Position numbers and translations under genes: made by a program. Shown here piece after piece: positions 36,045 to 45,225 of a stretch of DNA of 64,000 bases (its first letter is position 1; each line of letters opens with the position of its first letter). The stretch is from NCBI GenBank assembly GCA_021234155.1, contig JAJEKV010000013.1:1317787-1381786 (forward strand). Direction: 5' to 3'. The stretch is from Isoetes taiwanensis (taxonomy: Eukaryota; Streptophyta; Lycopodiopsida; Isoetales; Isoetaceae). Below the pieces are notes generated by a model. That model saw only the letters and a list, made by a program, of their open reading frames with translations, had not been told where the DNA came from and searched no databases.

Positions 36045-37616
36045 TTAGGCAAGGGCAAATGCTAGTCTACTTGTTGACTCTAGTAGTATCACTAAGCAAA
36101 TTCATGAGCAAACATATTGCATATTTATTGAAGCAGACAGAGATAAACAATACTGTCTACATCAGCGATACAAGACTGTTTAAGTCATTTTAGAGCATTT
36201 ATACATCTAGCATTAACAGCCATAATGCATAAGGCATAATCAAAAGACATGCAATAAATATTGTAGAGACCTACTAAAGACCTCTAGATTTGTAATATAA
36301 AAACCTGTTTATGATTTGGAGCAAGCTTCCAGCCAAATGCATTTGTCATGTAAAGAATATAATCAAGAAGTTTGTTGGGCTCGATTTTGTGAGGGAGATC
36401 CAGCTCCATGCTCCGTACTGTTGATATTGTTGGCAATGTATGCTTGTACTGGAATGCAACCAGAAAGGCATCTTCTGTAAATACGGAAGAGTTTTGATGC
36501 ATCGGAACGGAAGCTAATTTGAAGCCCATCTTCCAATTTCGGCCAGTCTGTGATAGGCAAAGCCCATCCATAACTGTTACCAATGCAGCAATAATAAACA
36601 AATATGAATAAATAGCTTGATGGGTTCACTTTTGCAGTGGTAGATTCTGAGATGTGCAGTCACAGTTCTTCTTGTGCACTACAGCCTTATATTTAGAACT
36701 AGGCAAAATCTTAAGTGTACATAATGCTATCTTGCAGACCTGCCTATCTCAGATCTGGAACTACAGCTTATGATTTAACTGTACAACTGGTTATTTACCA
36801 AAAACAAGACATCCAAATTATGTCTATAAGATCTAGACTTCATGTCAAATGGATCTGCTACATTAGTTATGAAAATCATTTCTTACATGTAGAAATAATG
36901 ATTCAAATACAATTTCAATGCATAAGATCCAAAACTATTATAACAGGAAATGTAACCAGTTGTGCTTGAAGTTGTACTCCAGCCTAATGCACTGCATTTT
37001 CAACATTAGATTTATCCACAAAATTTTCGTGGCCATCATGCTGAGTTGTTCCAGTGCCATAGAAATAGAATTATCAAGAATTGCTTATGAGATGTTTGCA
37101 GGCAGGTCTTCTTTCTGCCATAGCCAAAATCCTGGCAAATACTAATCGTTGCCTTCAGATCCAGAAAAAGTTCAGCCATGTACCAGAATGCCGCATCAAG
37201 GATGTCTTTGCATGATCCGCTACAAAGATAGTTTTCCTTGCACGCCTTTGGCCTTTCGGCAGCCCTGCTTGAATGCTTCTTGCGTTTCGGCTTTTATCTG
37301 TGAGTTAGGTCGTAGAGCAAGTTTTCACAACCCTAATTCGTTGCTTTCTAAGCCAAGCCATAATTTTCATCTTCAATTAAGTTGTAACATACATCATACA
37401 AGTCGAAATAACTATCTTCTAGGTGCCATAAGGCCTATCTTCTAGGTTCCATCTGTCTTGAGCCTGAACTTCTTTCAGGCCTATCTTTTATTTCATGCCA
37501 TAAGGCCTTCAAAACTCTTATTTTTTCCAGGACCCTCAAGCCTTAGTAAGATCTCAAGGTGTATCTGCAGAACTTACCATGTGATGAACATGTAGCTAGT
37601 TCAAGGACCTCATTTA
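36045..37616. repeat. Segmental duplication copy B, part 1
   Basis: Uninterrupted version of copy A 15321-16258 + 17311-17372 + 21673-22276. It lacks the Helentron-like pair and the 4.3 kb block, having only 49 bp (36966-37014) where the latter sits. It stops at 'cattta' (37616), where the poly(T) edge of LINE-A begins. Confidence 0.95.
36284..36601 (-). other. Open frame in copy B, interrupted in copy A
   Basis: 105 open minus-strand codons that span a region where copy A carries an ~80 bp extra segment. No domain is recognised and no start context supports it. It could be a leftover exon of a duplicated host locus or chance. Confidence 0.15.
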
Positions 37617-37648
37617 TTTTTTTATTTTTTTTTATTCTTTTTTTTTTT
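37617..37648 (-). repeat. Poly(A) tail of LINE-A (poly(T) on the plus strand)
   Basis: A T-rich tract lies exactly at the point where copy B stops matching copy A. On the minus strand it is a poly(A) tail, so the inserted RNA ended here, and the ORFs at 38066-38739 lie within the LINE-A insertion. Confidence 0.75.
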
Positions 37649-38065
37649 AAGGTAAGAGTGATTTTTTTCCATTAATTATTAAAAGTCATACGTAAATGTT
37701 ACTAGTGAGAGAAGTTTTCTCATTAGCTACATTATAACAGCAACAAAAACATAATTAGGTACATAATTAAGTAGCAGTGTAAAAATGTTTGAGAGTGCCA
37801 GATAGAAAACTTCTTCAAGTAAGAAGATGTAGCATGAGGAACGGAAAATAACTCAGCCATGCCCGAAGTGAAGGAGCTGAAATGTGCATCTAAATGCAGC
37901 ATCATATAAGAACAATCGATCCCACAAAGACCTGCAAGGACAAAATACTTTCCAGAGACTTGAGCAAAATGTTAGACAAGAGAAGATTAATTATTGAACA
38001 GTAGTAAGTATGGAAAGTGAGTTATGATGAAGGTAAGGCCAATGGACAGTGAGAGGAGATTATGA

Positions 38066-38551
38066 CTAAGGTGAAGGGGAATGCATGACTTGGTCAAATA
38101 TAGCATTGTAGACCCAATAGAAACCCGAGTCTGTCCCAAACTTATAGCTATTGAACTCAGATCCATTCTCCATCAGCAACTGGTGGATATCTTGCTTACT
38201 CATCAGAAGTAGTAGTGTGCCATAGAGATCTGCCAACATCTTGTGTGAGTAGTATAATTCTCTGTATCTACTCAGCTGCCTATCTGTCAGTGAATAATGA
38301 TACATGAACAGGAAGCTGTACATGCAATACACCTGTATAACCTCCCTGCAGTATATTCTGGCCCATGATGACTCATTGCTATTAATTCTCACATTGTAAA
38401 GTTTTATCTCATCAGATGTTGCATCTGGCCCTGGTGGTACAAGATTTGATGCCCCTGAACTGTTGTAGTATAATAAAGCTTCCTGATATGTGAGCAGGGT
38501 ATCAAACTTGTTCTTGCCTTCTCCTTTCAGAAACTCCAAATATTCTAGCAA
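38066..38551 (-). CDS. LINE-A 3' ORF (main exon), family shared with Gypsy-1 antisense ORF
   Basis: About 160 codons open to a stop at 38066. No known domain is recognised. Landmarks are Ser-Ser-Trp-Ala-Arg-Ile-Tyr, a Tyr/Met-rich stretch, Tyr-Tyr-Ser-His-Lys-Met-Leu-Ala-Asp-Leu-Tyr-Gly and Leu-Leu-Leu-Leu-Met, followed by a C-terminus ending Met-His-Ser-Pro-Ser-Pro. The same landmarks recur antisense in Gypsy-1. No ATG begins this frame. A candidate 74-nt intron (38545-38618) would join it to the open frame at 38619-38739. It is either an extra LINE-A ORF or a host gene fragment carried in the LINE transcript. Confidence 0.55.
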   Translation of the reverse strand: MLEYLEFLKGEGKNKFDTLLTYQEALLYYNSSGASNLVPPGPDATSDEIKLYNVRINSNESSWARIYCREVIQVYCMYSFLFMYHYSLTDRQLSRYRELYYSHKMLADLYGTLLLLMSKQDIHQLLMENGSEFNSYKFGTDSGFYWVYNAIFDQVMHSPSP

Positions 38552-38618
38552 GATCCATCAGAAAAAGCAGCATTAGAATTAATGACATGGAGAAATGAAT
38601 TGAAGAAATTAAAAAAAC
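38545..38618 (-). other. Candidate GT-AG intron, 74 nt
   Basis: On the minus strand CTCAG/GTTTTTTT opens and CTTGCTAG/AATATT closes the segment. It is AT-rich with a possible branch site TTCTAATG ~30 nt before the AG. Removing it joins two open frames in phase (...Phe-Ser-Glu-Tyr-Leu...). Size and composition fit a short plant intron. Confidence 0.5.
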
Positions 38619-38739
38619 CTGAGAAGTAACCAATGGAGTCCCATTTCCTGTCATAGTTATCTCCATATTTATTTTTGTGAGCAGTCACATAACTTTCCAA
38701 GTCCAGTTGAAAGTTCATTTTAATCCAGAAAACAGAGAC
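38619..38739 (-). CDS. LINE-A segment between Gypsy-2 and the 3' ORF
   Basis: Open minus-strand frame with Asp-Leu-Glu-Ser-Tyr-Val and Arg-Lys-Trp-Asp-Ser-Ile-Gly-Tyr-Phe. When Gypsy-2 and one gagac are left out of consideration, this frame is in phase with the LINE-A piece at 52035-51936. The region upstream of the 3' ORF therefore appears to have been contiguous with ORF2's C-terminal part before Gypsy-2 arrived. The Trp-Asp motif also has a counterpart in the Gypsy-1 antisense ORF. Confidence 0.55.
38735..38739. repeat. Gypsy-2 target site duplication, left (gagac)
   Basis: gagac precedes TGTGACG and recurs at 51936-51940 after GTCACA, so the termini form a TGTGAC/GTCACA inverted repeat. 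Confidence 0.95.
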
Positions 38740-40358
38740 TGTGACGTTCCAAGTATTTATACGGTATACGTGTAAATATATTGACACGTCACCTAGTATA
38801 GATACGCCACCATGGGGTATGGTAACCTAGGGGGTTGACCTAAAAGGGACTAAATTAGCTATGCTAATTTAATTATTAAGGATAATAACCTATAACTAAG
38901 GAACTAATATTTAAAAGCCATAATTAAGTTAATTATGGCTTGGGAAGGCGCCACGTGGCCACCCTCGATTGGCTAACATGGTAATGCTAATTGGGATCAA
39001 TAGGGTGGATCACCACCCCCATATCAGCCACAACTCACCTTGAAGCGATGGGAGCCACCCTTGTGACCAGAGTGGCGCCACCTTGAGCAGTTGACGACAC
39101 GAACACCAAGACCAAGAAGATGGAAATCCCCAATGACAACGGGTCCAAAGAAACACTGGTGGGTGGCTAGAGTAGTTGTGAATTCTAGGATAGCCCTGTT
39201 GGGCACCCTGTTTGGGTTGTTGGTCCATTTCTCTCGTGTTTTACTCGTAGGAACTAACCCTTGATTGTAAAGGTAAGTTCTCTTTATATTCTGATTCTGG
39301 TTTTGCTCGTAAAGGATGGATTGATGGTTCTTGGCCTAGTATTACTCTGGAAATGGGGGAATTAAGGGGGGTAGAGACCTCTGAGCCATTTATTGTAGTA
39401 TGCTCCTAGATAGAGCCCTGTATTATCCCGTTAATTGCGGCCTGTGCACAAGAGCCCACCGGGTCATAGATGCTATGGTACTGGCTTAGCACCAGACAAG
39501 GAACACAGTGGTGAAGTGGGGGTGGGGTCTTGCACGAACATAAAAGGCTCCTGAGACTCCTACAGTGAGCTAGGCCTGATAGCCGGTCACGTAGAGGGCC
39601 GGGTATGGGTCTGACACTCCCTGGGTGTAGAGGTGTGACCCGTATGGGGCACCTTGCACTTTGAGTAGATTTAGGGTGAGTAAGTCGGGTACGGATGCGG
39701 GGGTCGCTGATGCGGCACGTATTCTCTAGCTCACCCATGGAACCACTGTGATTCTGGAAGGGGACGCCTCCCTGACCTGCCTCATCGGACTGGGGCTTCA
39801 TGAACCCTGGAGTAGGCTCAGCAGGGTGATGCCTCGAGCCTGCGTCTCCGGAAGGCTATAGCGAGGCCATAGCGTGAATTGACCCATCTGCAAAGTGTGC
39901 ACAGGAGGGGCGGATGGAGTGGACCACCCTAGCCGATGTTCTATGCCAGCCAACGCCAGGTTATACCTCTGTCTGCTGATCTCTTGAGGCCAAGCCGTCA
40001 GTCTACCCTCACAGGAGTCGGAACTGGGGTAGAACCTTGGGTTTGGGGTGTTTTCTTAGGTTTAGATGCATATTCTTTGCCGTTGGTATTTGGATGGATG
40101 TGCCACCCTTCGTGGTGGTTATTTATATATGATTTATGCTGTGTGCTAACCCTTGTATTCACGCTTCCGCGACGTAGGCGCCCATTGAAGGCGTGGGCGA
40201 ATAATGACCCCTCTCCGGCGGTCCTTCACTTGAGCCGTCTTATTATAGACGGCCCGAAGTTAGGCGGAGGGCCCGCTTATGGCAAGTTGGTTGCCATGGG
40301 AGGGGAAAGTCCCGCATGTATCTGGTAGAGGGTCGTATATGTTCGTGGAGCCGCCATA
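38740..40358 (+). repeat. Gypsy-2 5' LTR
   Basis: About 1.62 kb, beginning tgtgacgttccaag and colinear with 50331-51935. The 3' edge is less certain because the last bases (gccgccata) differ from the 3' LTR (gcgtcaca). LTR differences again cluster at CG-containing words, such as 39040-39110 and 40200-40270. Confidence 0.92.
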
Positions 40359-40359
40359 G

Positions 40360-40371
40360 TGGTATCGAGCC
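40360..40371 (+). promoter_or_regulatory. Primer binding site, initiator tRNA-Met type with one base missing
   Basis: TGGTATCGAGCC just after the LTR. The usual plant iMet PBS is TGGTATCAGAGCC, so one base is lacking in CAGAG. The missing base creates a CG, the context of other suspicious indels here. Confidence 0.85.
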
Positions 40372-41070
40372 GTGATTTTGGATACCGAAATCATAGTACC
40401 GGACTAAACCCTAACTCGCTAGTCCGGCAGTTAGGAGAGAGAGTTAAGCAAGAGTGATTGTTTAAGTCTTTGATGTTTGATTTAGTGCTAGGTTAATGTA
40501 ATAGACTGTAATTCCTTAAGAAGTCTGGGCCGACTGGAAGACCCAAGTTTCGAAGAGCTATAACTTTTTGTAGGTAGCTCGGATGAAGGCGAAAACGGCT
40601 CCAATGGATCGGGCACCTCTCAAATACCCTAGGGGGCACGTCTCCCGAGGTTAAAAGGACAACAGGCCGCCGAAAAATGGAAAGGGGCGCTGCCTTACTC
40701 AGAGGTGTTTCTTTTCAAAAATAAAACGCGTATAAGCAACGCAGCGCCCCATACGGTCGCGCGTATTTTTATACGCGCCTGTTTAAAAATTTTTAAAAAA
40801 AAAAATTAATTAATATTTTTTTTGAAAATTTTTATAAAAGTTAAAAGTTGAAATTTGAATTTTGAACTATACTTTTGGGCGTGTGCTTTCTCTGAGCACC
40901 CTTTTCCGCCATAGCCGCCGGACTTAAGCTCCAAACTCGCCATAGCTGACCTCCACGCCTCCCTTGCATCTGCCCTACACCTCGGTGCCCTTACTTACTT
41001 CTTAGCGCCGACCCGCCTTGCTTGAGCGCCTCACCTTCCTCCTTCCTTGCTGTTCTTTGTTAGTATAGCC
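40372..41070 (+). other. Gypsy-2 untranslated leader
   Basis: About 700 bp from PBS to the first accessory ATG. It contains an A/T-rich segment (40785-40865) and a C-rich segment just before the ORF (40900-41060). No ORF is recognised. It would hold packaging signals. Confidence 0.5.
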
Positions 41071-41694
41071 ATGCCGCGCTTCAAGCTAACCGTGGATTTG
41101 AAGAAGTTGAGCGTGTTCCAGTTATTTGCCGCCCTAGTCGAGCATCTTGCTGAGGAAGACCCTATGATAGATACCATTCTTAACCTTTTTGTCAAGCACT
41201 TTGTCGAGGGCCGACGAGTCCCCTACCCTATCTTCCACTTCAACGAGCGCTTCCTCCTCAAGTTGAATGAAGCCGGTCAGGATTACACTCTCGTGGAGCA
41301 GCCGGACCATGCATGGGCTGTGGTTAAGTTTTATCCCTCGCCAGACCAGATGACGACCGCAGAGCTTAGTCGAATGAAGCCCGAGAGGATCATGCATCTT
41401 GCGAGAGTGGAAGACTTACACCGGATAGATTGCTCCACCGGACACATAAGAATGGAACGTTTTTATTACTTGGGAAAGGTCGTATACTTACGTGCCGGGA
41501 ATACTTTAATCTTCCTACCTTCTCTTGGAATGAAGACCTTAACAGCTTCATCTTTGAGAATGTCCCGCCAAGGTTTAGTCAAGGCCACACCGAATCCGCA
41601 GGCAGAGGAGGACACACGAGCACGCCGCATTGTGTACCACATCGAGATTGCTCTACAAGATACAAATGCGCCCGGACAAGGAGGCCGTGGATGA
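41071..41694 (+). CDS. Gypsy-2 accessory ORF-1, N-terminal domain (unrecognised)
   Basis: ATG at 41071 (Met-Pro-Arg-Phe-Lys). The first ~140 residues are open: a Leu/Phe-rich helical start (Leu-Ala-Glu-Glu-Asp-Pro-Met), Tyr-Pro-Ile-Phe-His-Phe-Asn-Glu-Arg-Phe, and Arg-Met-Glu-Arg-Phe-Tyr-Tyr-Leu-Gly. At about 41480-41570 the better-looking sequence moves to the +1-shifted frame (Glu-Tyr-Phe-Asn-Leu-Pro-Thr-Phe-Ser-Trp), so the track of this ORF is frameshifted. An acidic, Gln-rich linker (41660-41930) then leads to the histone H3 fold. I do not recognise the N-terminal domain. It is probably the front of one ~430-residue protein with H3 at its end. Confidence 0.6.
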   Translation: MPRFKLTVDLKKLSVFQLFAALVEHLAEEDPMIDTILNLFVKHFVEGRRVPYPIFHFNERFLLKLNEAGQDYTLVEQPDHAWAVVKFYPSPDQMTTAELSRMKPERIMHLARVEDLHRIDCSTGHIRMERFYYLGKVVYLRAGNTLIFLPSLGMKTLTASSLRMSRQGLVKATPNPQAEEDTRARRIVYHIEIALQDTNAPGQGGRG

Positions 41695-41935
41695 AGAGAG
41701 AGAGCGGCTCCAAGAGGAAGGGGAGGACCTTCATAGCCAGCAGAGCGAGAATCAAGAGGGGGGCCAGCAAGATCACCAGCAGGACCTAGGGGTTGGCCAG
41801 AATGTTAATCCCCAGGAAAACCCTGTCGACGTTAACCGATCGGCAGACCCGCAGCAGCCGAGCGGGCAAGGTAATCGGAGACTAAAGAGAACAAAGTCCC
41901 GGCCTATTAAGAGTGGGGTGCACTATAAGACCCGA
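41660..41935 (+). CDS. Accessory ORF-1 acidic/Gln-rich linker
   Basis: A frame open through 41630-41998 is dominated by Glu, Asp, Gln and Asn ([12 protein letters not shown]). It turns basic at the end (Arg-Arg-Leu-Lys-Arg-Thr-Lys-Ser-Arg), resembling a disordered linker with a nuclear localisation-like patch. It precedes the H3 segment and is joined to it by a frame change near 41935. Confidence 0.5.
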
Positions 41936-42365
41936 CCGCAAAGAGGATGCAACAATCGCCAAGAAGACATCGGCTCAGAGACGGGAACACATCGTTGAGC
42001 GGACAAGGCATCCTAACACAGGCGGCAAGTCCATTCCGTCGCTTAAGGCGACCCTTAAGCCGCGGAAACCCCACAGGTTTCGACCGGGCACGGTAGCACT
42101 TCGGGAGATACGTAAGTATCAGAAGACTACCGAGCCATTGATCCGCCGGCTTCCCTTCCAGCGCCTTGTACGGGAGATTGCTCAGGACTTCAAGACCGAC
42201 CTAAGGTTTCAAGCTTTTGCGATCCTTGCCTTACAGGAAGCTGCCGAGGCGTATCTTATTGAACTTTTGAGCGACGCTAACCTTTGCGCCATACACGCGA
42301 AGAGGGTCACTATTATGCCCAAGGACCTTCAGCTGGCACGAAGGATCCGAGGGGATTTTAGGTGA
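41913..42365 (+). CDS. Histone H3 fold encoded inside Gypsy-2
   Basis: Residues 51-150 of this frame are a histone H3 core. It runs from [16 protein letters not shown]ough [11 protein letters not shown], [10 protein letters not shown] and [14 protein letters not shown] to Ala-Arg-Arg-Ile-Arg-Gly, with a stop at 42363. The equivalents of Lys56 and Lys79 are kept. The tail is shortened: [10 protein letters not shown] replaces the region around Lys4-Lys14, without a Lys9/Ser10 pair. Loop 1 is canonical, so this is not CENH3. The frame's nominal start is GTG and not a real start. Translation probably comes from 41071. Nucleosome incorporation is inference. Confidence 0.93.
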   Translation: MGCTIRPDRKEDATIAKKTSAQRREHIVERTRHPNTGGKSIPSLKATLKPRKPHRFRPGTVALREIRKYQKTTEPLIRRLPFQRLVREIAQDFKTDLRFQAFAILALQEAAEAYLIELLSDANLCAIHAKRVTIMPKDLQLARRIRGDFR

Positions 42366-42605
42366 TGACACGACCGTTTTTTCTGTTGTAAAAATTTTTG
42401 TAACTTATCCATGTACTAGTCCCATTTTTGGGGTTGTGAATATAAAAACATTTTTTTTGGAAATATATTATTAAGTAAATAAAAATTTTAATAATAATTT
42501 TGGGAAACGTGCCAAAAAGTATAAAACCCCTTTTTGGCCATTAGGGTTTCATTTTTCCTTCTTGCTTCAGCGCCTCCTTTCTCCTCCTTTGCGCCTTCAC
42601 TCTTC

Positions 42606-43919
42606 ATGGCTCGCCCAACCCTGCAGCAGTGGTACTTAGACGGAGAGCATTGGGACCCTGCGGTTCCCTTTGATCTTCTTCACCCCTACCTGCTTCAGCA
42701 GGTAGACCTTATCTCCAACATGCAGGCCCATCCGGATTATGCTGCTTTCCTTCAGTTCTATTATGAGGAGATTGTACCTGCATGCATTTGCAATGAAGAC
42801 GATGGGCAGCTCTATCTTGATTTTCACACCCTGCACCAGATGTTAGGGGGTGATGAGCATGCCCGCAACGTCATCAAAGGCATCAGACGGCGAGGGACCG
42901 ACCTCCCTATTGCTACAATAGATCGGGAAACCTGTTTTGAGGCCCGATTCGCACTGGCCGTCATTATGGACCAGTACATAGAGGATGAGGAGATTCCTGC
43001 TGAGCATTCTTCTACGCCTCTACCTCCTGACCCAGAAGATGACGAAGTCGTCAATGAGCAGGATTTCGTAAGATGGAAGGAACTTGCTACAGAAGCCCCT
43101 GCCAGCCGACAAAAAGCCCTTAAGCTCGAAGGGTTAAACCTTCTCCCTGCAGTACTCTTGAATGACCAAGAGTACCTGATCTTTGAGGATATCATGTGGG
43201 CCTACCGCGTTCTTACTGGGATTCGCCGCAAGAAAATAGAAATTCTTTATGATCTTGCGGAGTATTGCCAAGATGACTTCATCGATTTCGCCACACCGGT
43301 TGTGCAACCTGCCCAAGTAGAGAGCCTCTTGGCATATCGGCCCGAAGAGCAAGAGCCCATTGAGACTCTTTTGTCACTTCGCCAGTTCTTACTAACTGAC
43401 ACACCCCAGCCTCCAGAAGAGCAGTTTGCGGCCCCGACACGGCCATCTCTCTCGGAACCGCCTCTGCGAATCACCATGGGAGAAGTGGATCAGGACGAGG
43501 AAGACCTTTGGGACACCAAGGTCAGCCTTGAGGATGACAGGGAAGAAGAAGAAGAGGAGAAACTCCCCATCAATTTGGAAAAGGAAGCGGAAACCTCCAC
43601 CGACCCTCAGGTTAGGGCAATGGGCAACCATGTGGCCCGATTCTTTCTCTCAGCCTTCCGCCAAGGAGAGGTGCTATTTTTCTCTAAGAACCTAGGGCCT
43701 TCTTCTGAAGCTTCTTGGTGGGCGCTCCGAGCCATATCTACTTCAGCGGGCCATAAGAAGATTGACTATCACATCACCACCATTACTTTGGTCCGTAGAG
43801 ATTTGGCTATAGCAGCATTGGGGGACGTGGCGGGCTGCGCTAACATGCGCCTCCTTGTGGCAGCGCCTTTGGCTACTTGCTTACCACCTGAGGCAGCAGC
43901 TCGAGCCGCCTTTCGCTAG
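42606..43919 (+). CDS. Gypsy-2 accessory ORF-2, 437 aa, unrecognised
   Basis: The longest unbroken accessory ORF, from ATG 42606 (Met-Ala-Arg-Pro-Thr-Leu-Gln-Gln-Trp-Tyr) to a stop at 43917. Residues 1-270 look globular and mostly helical, with many aromatic and acidic residues. Residues ~300-350 are strongly acidic (Asp-Gln-Asp-Glu-Glu-Asp, then a run of six Glu). The last 100 residues are Ala/Leu-rich. There is no zinc knuckle and no enzymatic motif. It has its own upstream spacer of ~240 bp after the H3 stop. The acidic stretch recalls histone chaperones or other histone-binding proteins, but that is only suggested by composition and by the H3 next door. Confidence 0.6.
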   Translation: MARPTLQQWYLDGEHWDPAVPFDLLHPYLLQQVDLISNMQAHPDYAAFLQFYYEEIVPACICNEDDGQLYLDFHTLHQMLGGDEHARNVIKGIRRRGTDLPIATIDRETCFEARFALAVIMDQYIEDEEIPAEHSSTPLPPDPEDDEVVNEQDFVRWKELATEAPASRQKALKLEGLNLLPAVLLNDQEYLIFEDIMWAYRVLTGIRRKKIEILYDLAEYCQDDFIDFATPVVQPAQVESLLAYRPEEQEPIETLLSLRQFLLTDTPQPPEEQFAAPTRPSLSEPPLRITMGEVDQDEEDLWDTKVSLEDDREEEEEEKLPINLEKEAETSTDPQVRAMGNHVARFFLSAFRQGEVLFFSKNLGPSSEASWWALRAISTSAGHKKIDYHITTITLVRRDLAIAALGDVAGCANMRLLVAAPLATCLPPEAAARAAFR

Positions 43920-44143
43920 CTAGCCCTAGCGCCACTTTGATGCGTTATCGTCCACCTCCTCAGCCAATGGATGAAGACGAGGGACCTAGCTCCTAGATGA
44001 TTGTATTATGTATTTTGCATTCTGAAATCATTGTAAAATTTTCATTGGCAATGTCTTAAGCCATGGTTATCACTCGTGATGTGTTATCCTTTATGATTAC
44101 TGTCTATTGTATCAATCAATATGTAATGCCAATATAATTTTGA

Positions 44144-44680
44144 ATGGATCTCTTCCATGATGCGTCATTATATCTCTTGGAATTCTTTGGTACTATATGC
44201 TCATCGCGCCGTTTTGCAGAAGAAACATTGGAGGAGTACGAAGAGAGGATCACAGAACAGATATTGAGGGATGACCAAGGACCTCCTGAACAGGATTACG
44301 GGCAAAGGTACGGCGAGTATCCGGAGCGAGAAAGTGGAGACGAGATGAGGGAATCTGCAGAGCCAGAAGAACCATATGATCCGGACAAGGGGATGGCGAT
44401 AGTTACCCTCCTCCGAGAACGGGCTTTTGATGATTTGAAATGGACCCTCTGCCGCACATGGGACTACTGGAATATGTCCAGACATGAAGCCTTCGAGGAT
44501 GCCAATGATCACCTCTGGCAAATCTTCTACGCGCTACGGAGGCTTTTCAACCTTCTCATCATTAGCCCCACTTGGGATTATCAACCCGTTATCATCCAGG
44601 CTTGGGCACGCTACAAGCTCGTCCGAGCTGTGCGTGAGAGTGTGCGCTATTCCGTCATGTATCCCTTTGCAAACCCCTAA
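44144..44680 (+). CDS. Gypsy-2 accessory ORF-3, 178 aa, unrecognised
   Basis: ATG 44144 to stop 44678. The N-terminus is followed by an acidic, Arg/Tyr-containing segment (residues ~25-85, e.g. Glu-Glu-Tyr-Glu-Glu-Arg, Tyr-Pro-Glu-Arg-Glu-Ser-Gly-Asp-Glu). A helical, Trp-rich C-terminal half follows (Trp-Asp-Tyr-Trp-Asn, Trp-Gln-Ile-Phe-Tyr-Ala-Leu-Arg-Arg-Leu-Phe). No domain is recognised. It lies ~220 bp after ORF-2 and ~550 bp before the gag region. Confidence 0.55.
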   Translation: MDLFHDASLYLLEFFGTICSSRRFAEETLEEYEERITEQILRDDQGPPEQDYGQRYGEYPERESGDEMRESAEPEEPYDPDKGMAIVTLLRERAFDDLKWTLCRTWDYWNMSRHEAFEDANDHLWQIFYALRRLFNLLIISPTWDYQPVIIQAWARYKLVRAVRESVRYSVMYPFANP

Positions 44681-45225
44681 GCCGAATCCTCCACTTTGTG
44701 TTCCTATGTTCAGTATGAAATAAGGAAATGGCCTGTATCAGGCCCCTTTATGTATTATATAACTATAAGTTTATAACTGTGTTCAGTATGAACTTCTTTA
44801 ATGTAACCGTTATTTCGCTTGTAATTTGAATCTTCCGTCCTTTTTCGTGTTCACTTTGTGTTTCTCGATACTACCCAAAATGACTTTGTTATAACACTTA
44901 CCGTTATCGACATTTTTCTTATATCATCGTGATGTTTAATATAGACGGTGCATTTAATGCCGCCGCTGGCAGACACCCTCAAACGCCAATTCGGTTAACA
45001 CCGAACAAGAATTGATGCTAATGAAAAGACAAATTTAGGCGAAGTTACAGTGCCTATGTGTTGCATGCTAACCCACCACAAAGATGTACAAGAAGACGGA
45101 TCGGAGTTACCTCCGTTGCCGCCTAGTCCGCCCACACAAAGCAGCCGCCCCCACCACAAACTAACCCGGTACTCGCCAAGGAAAGAGACCCCAGCCTAAA
45201 CGCCGACGGAGCTCCTCTAGAGACA
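44681..45225 (+). other. Spacer between accessory ORFs and gag
   Basis: AT-rich at 44720-44940, then C-rich toward 45200. No ORF. It could hold a promoter or splice acceptor for the gag-pol mRNA, but no signal is evident. Confidence 0.4.

Noticed and set aside
39406-40328. LTR ORFs repeated at 51083-51789
   Set aside because: Same chance ORFs in both Gypsy-2 LTRs. They lie in regulatory/untranslated sequence.
41913-42365. Centromeric H3 (CENH3) rather than canonical-type H3
   Set aside because: The loop 1 region is [10 protein letters not shown] without the extra residues typical of CENH3, and the core is close to canonical H3.
41913-42365. A host histone H3 gene by chance next to a retroelement
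   Set aside because: It lies between the PBS and gag, inside the paired LTRs, follows an ORF that appears to lead into it, and has an altered tail. No independent TSD or poly(A) is seen.
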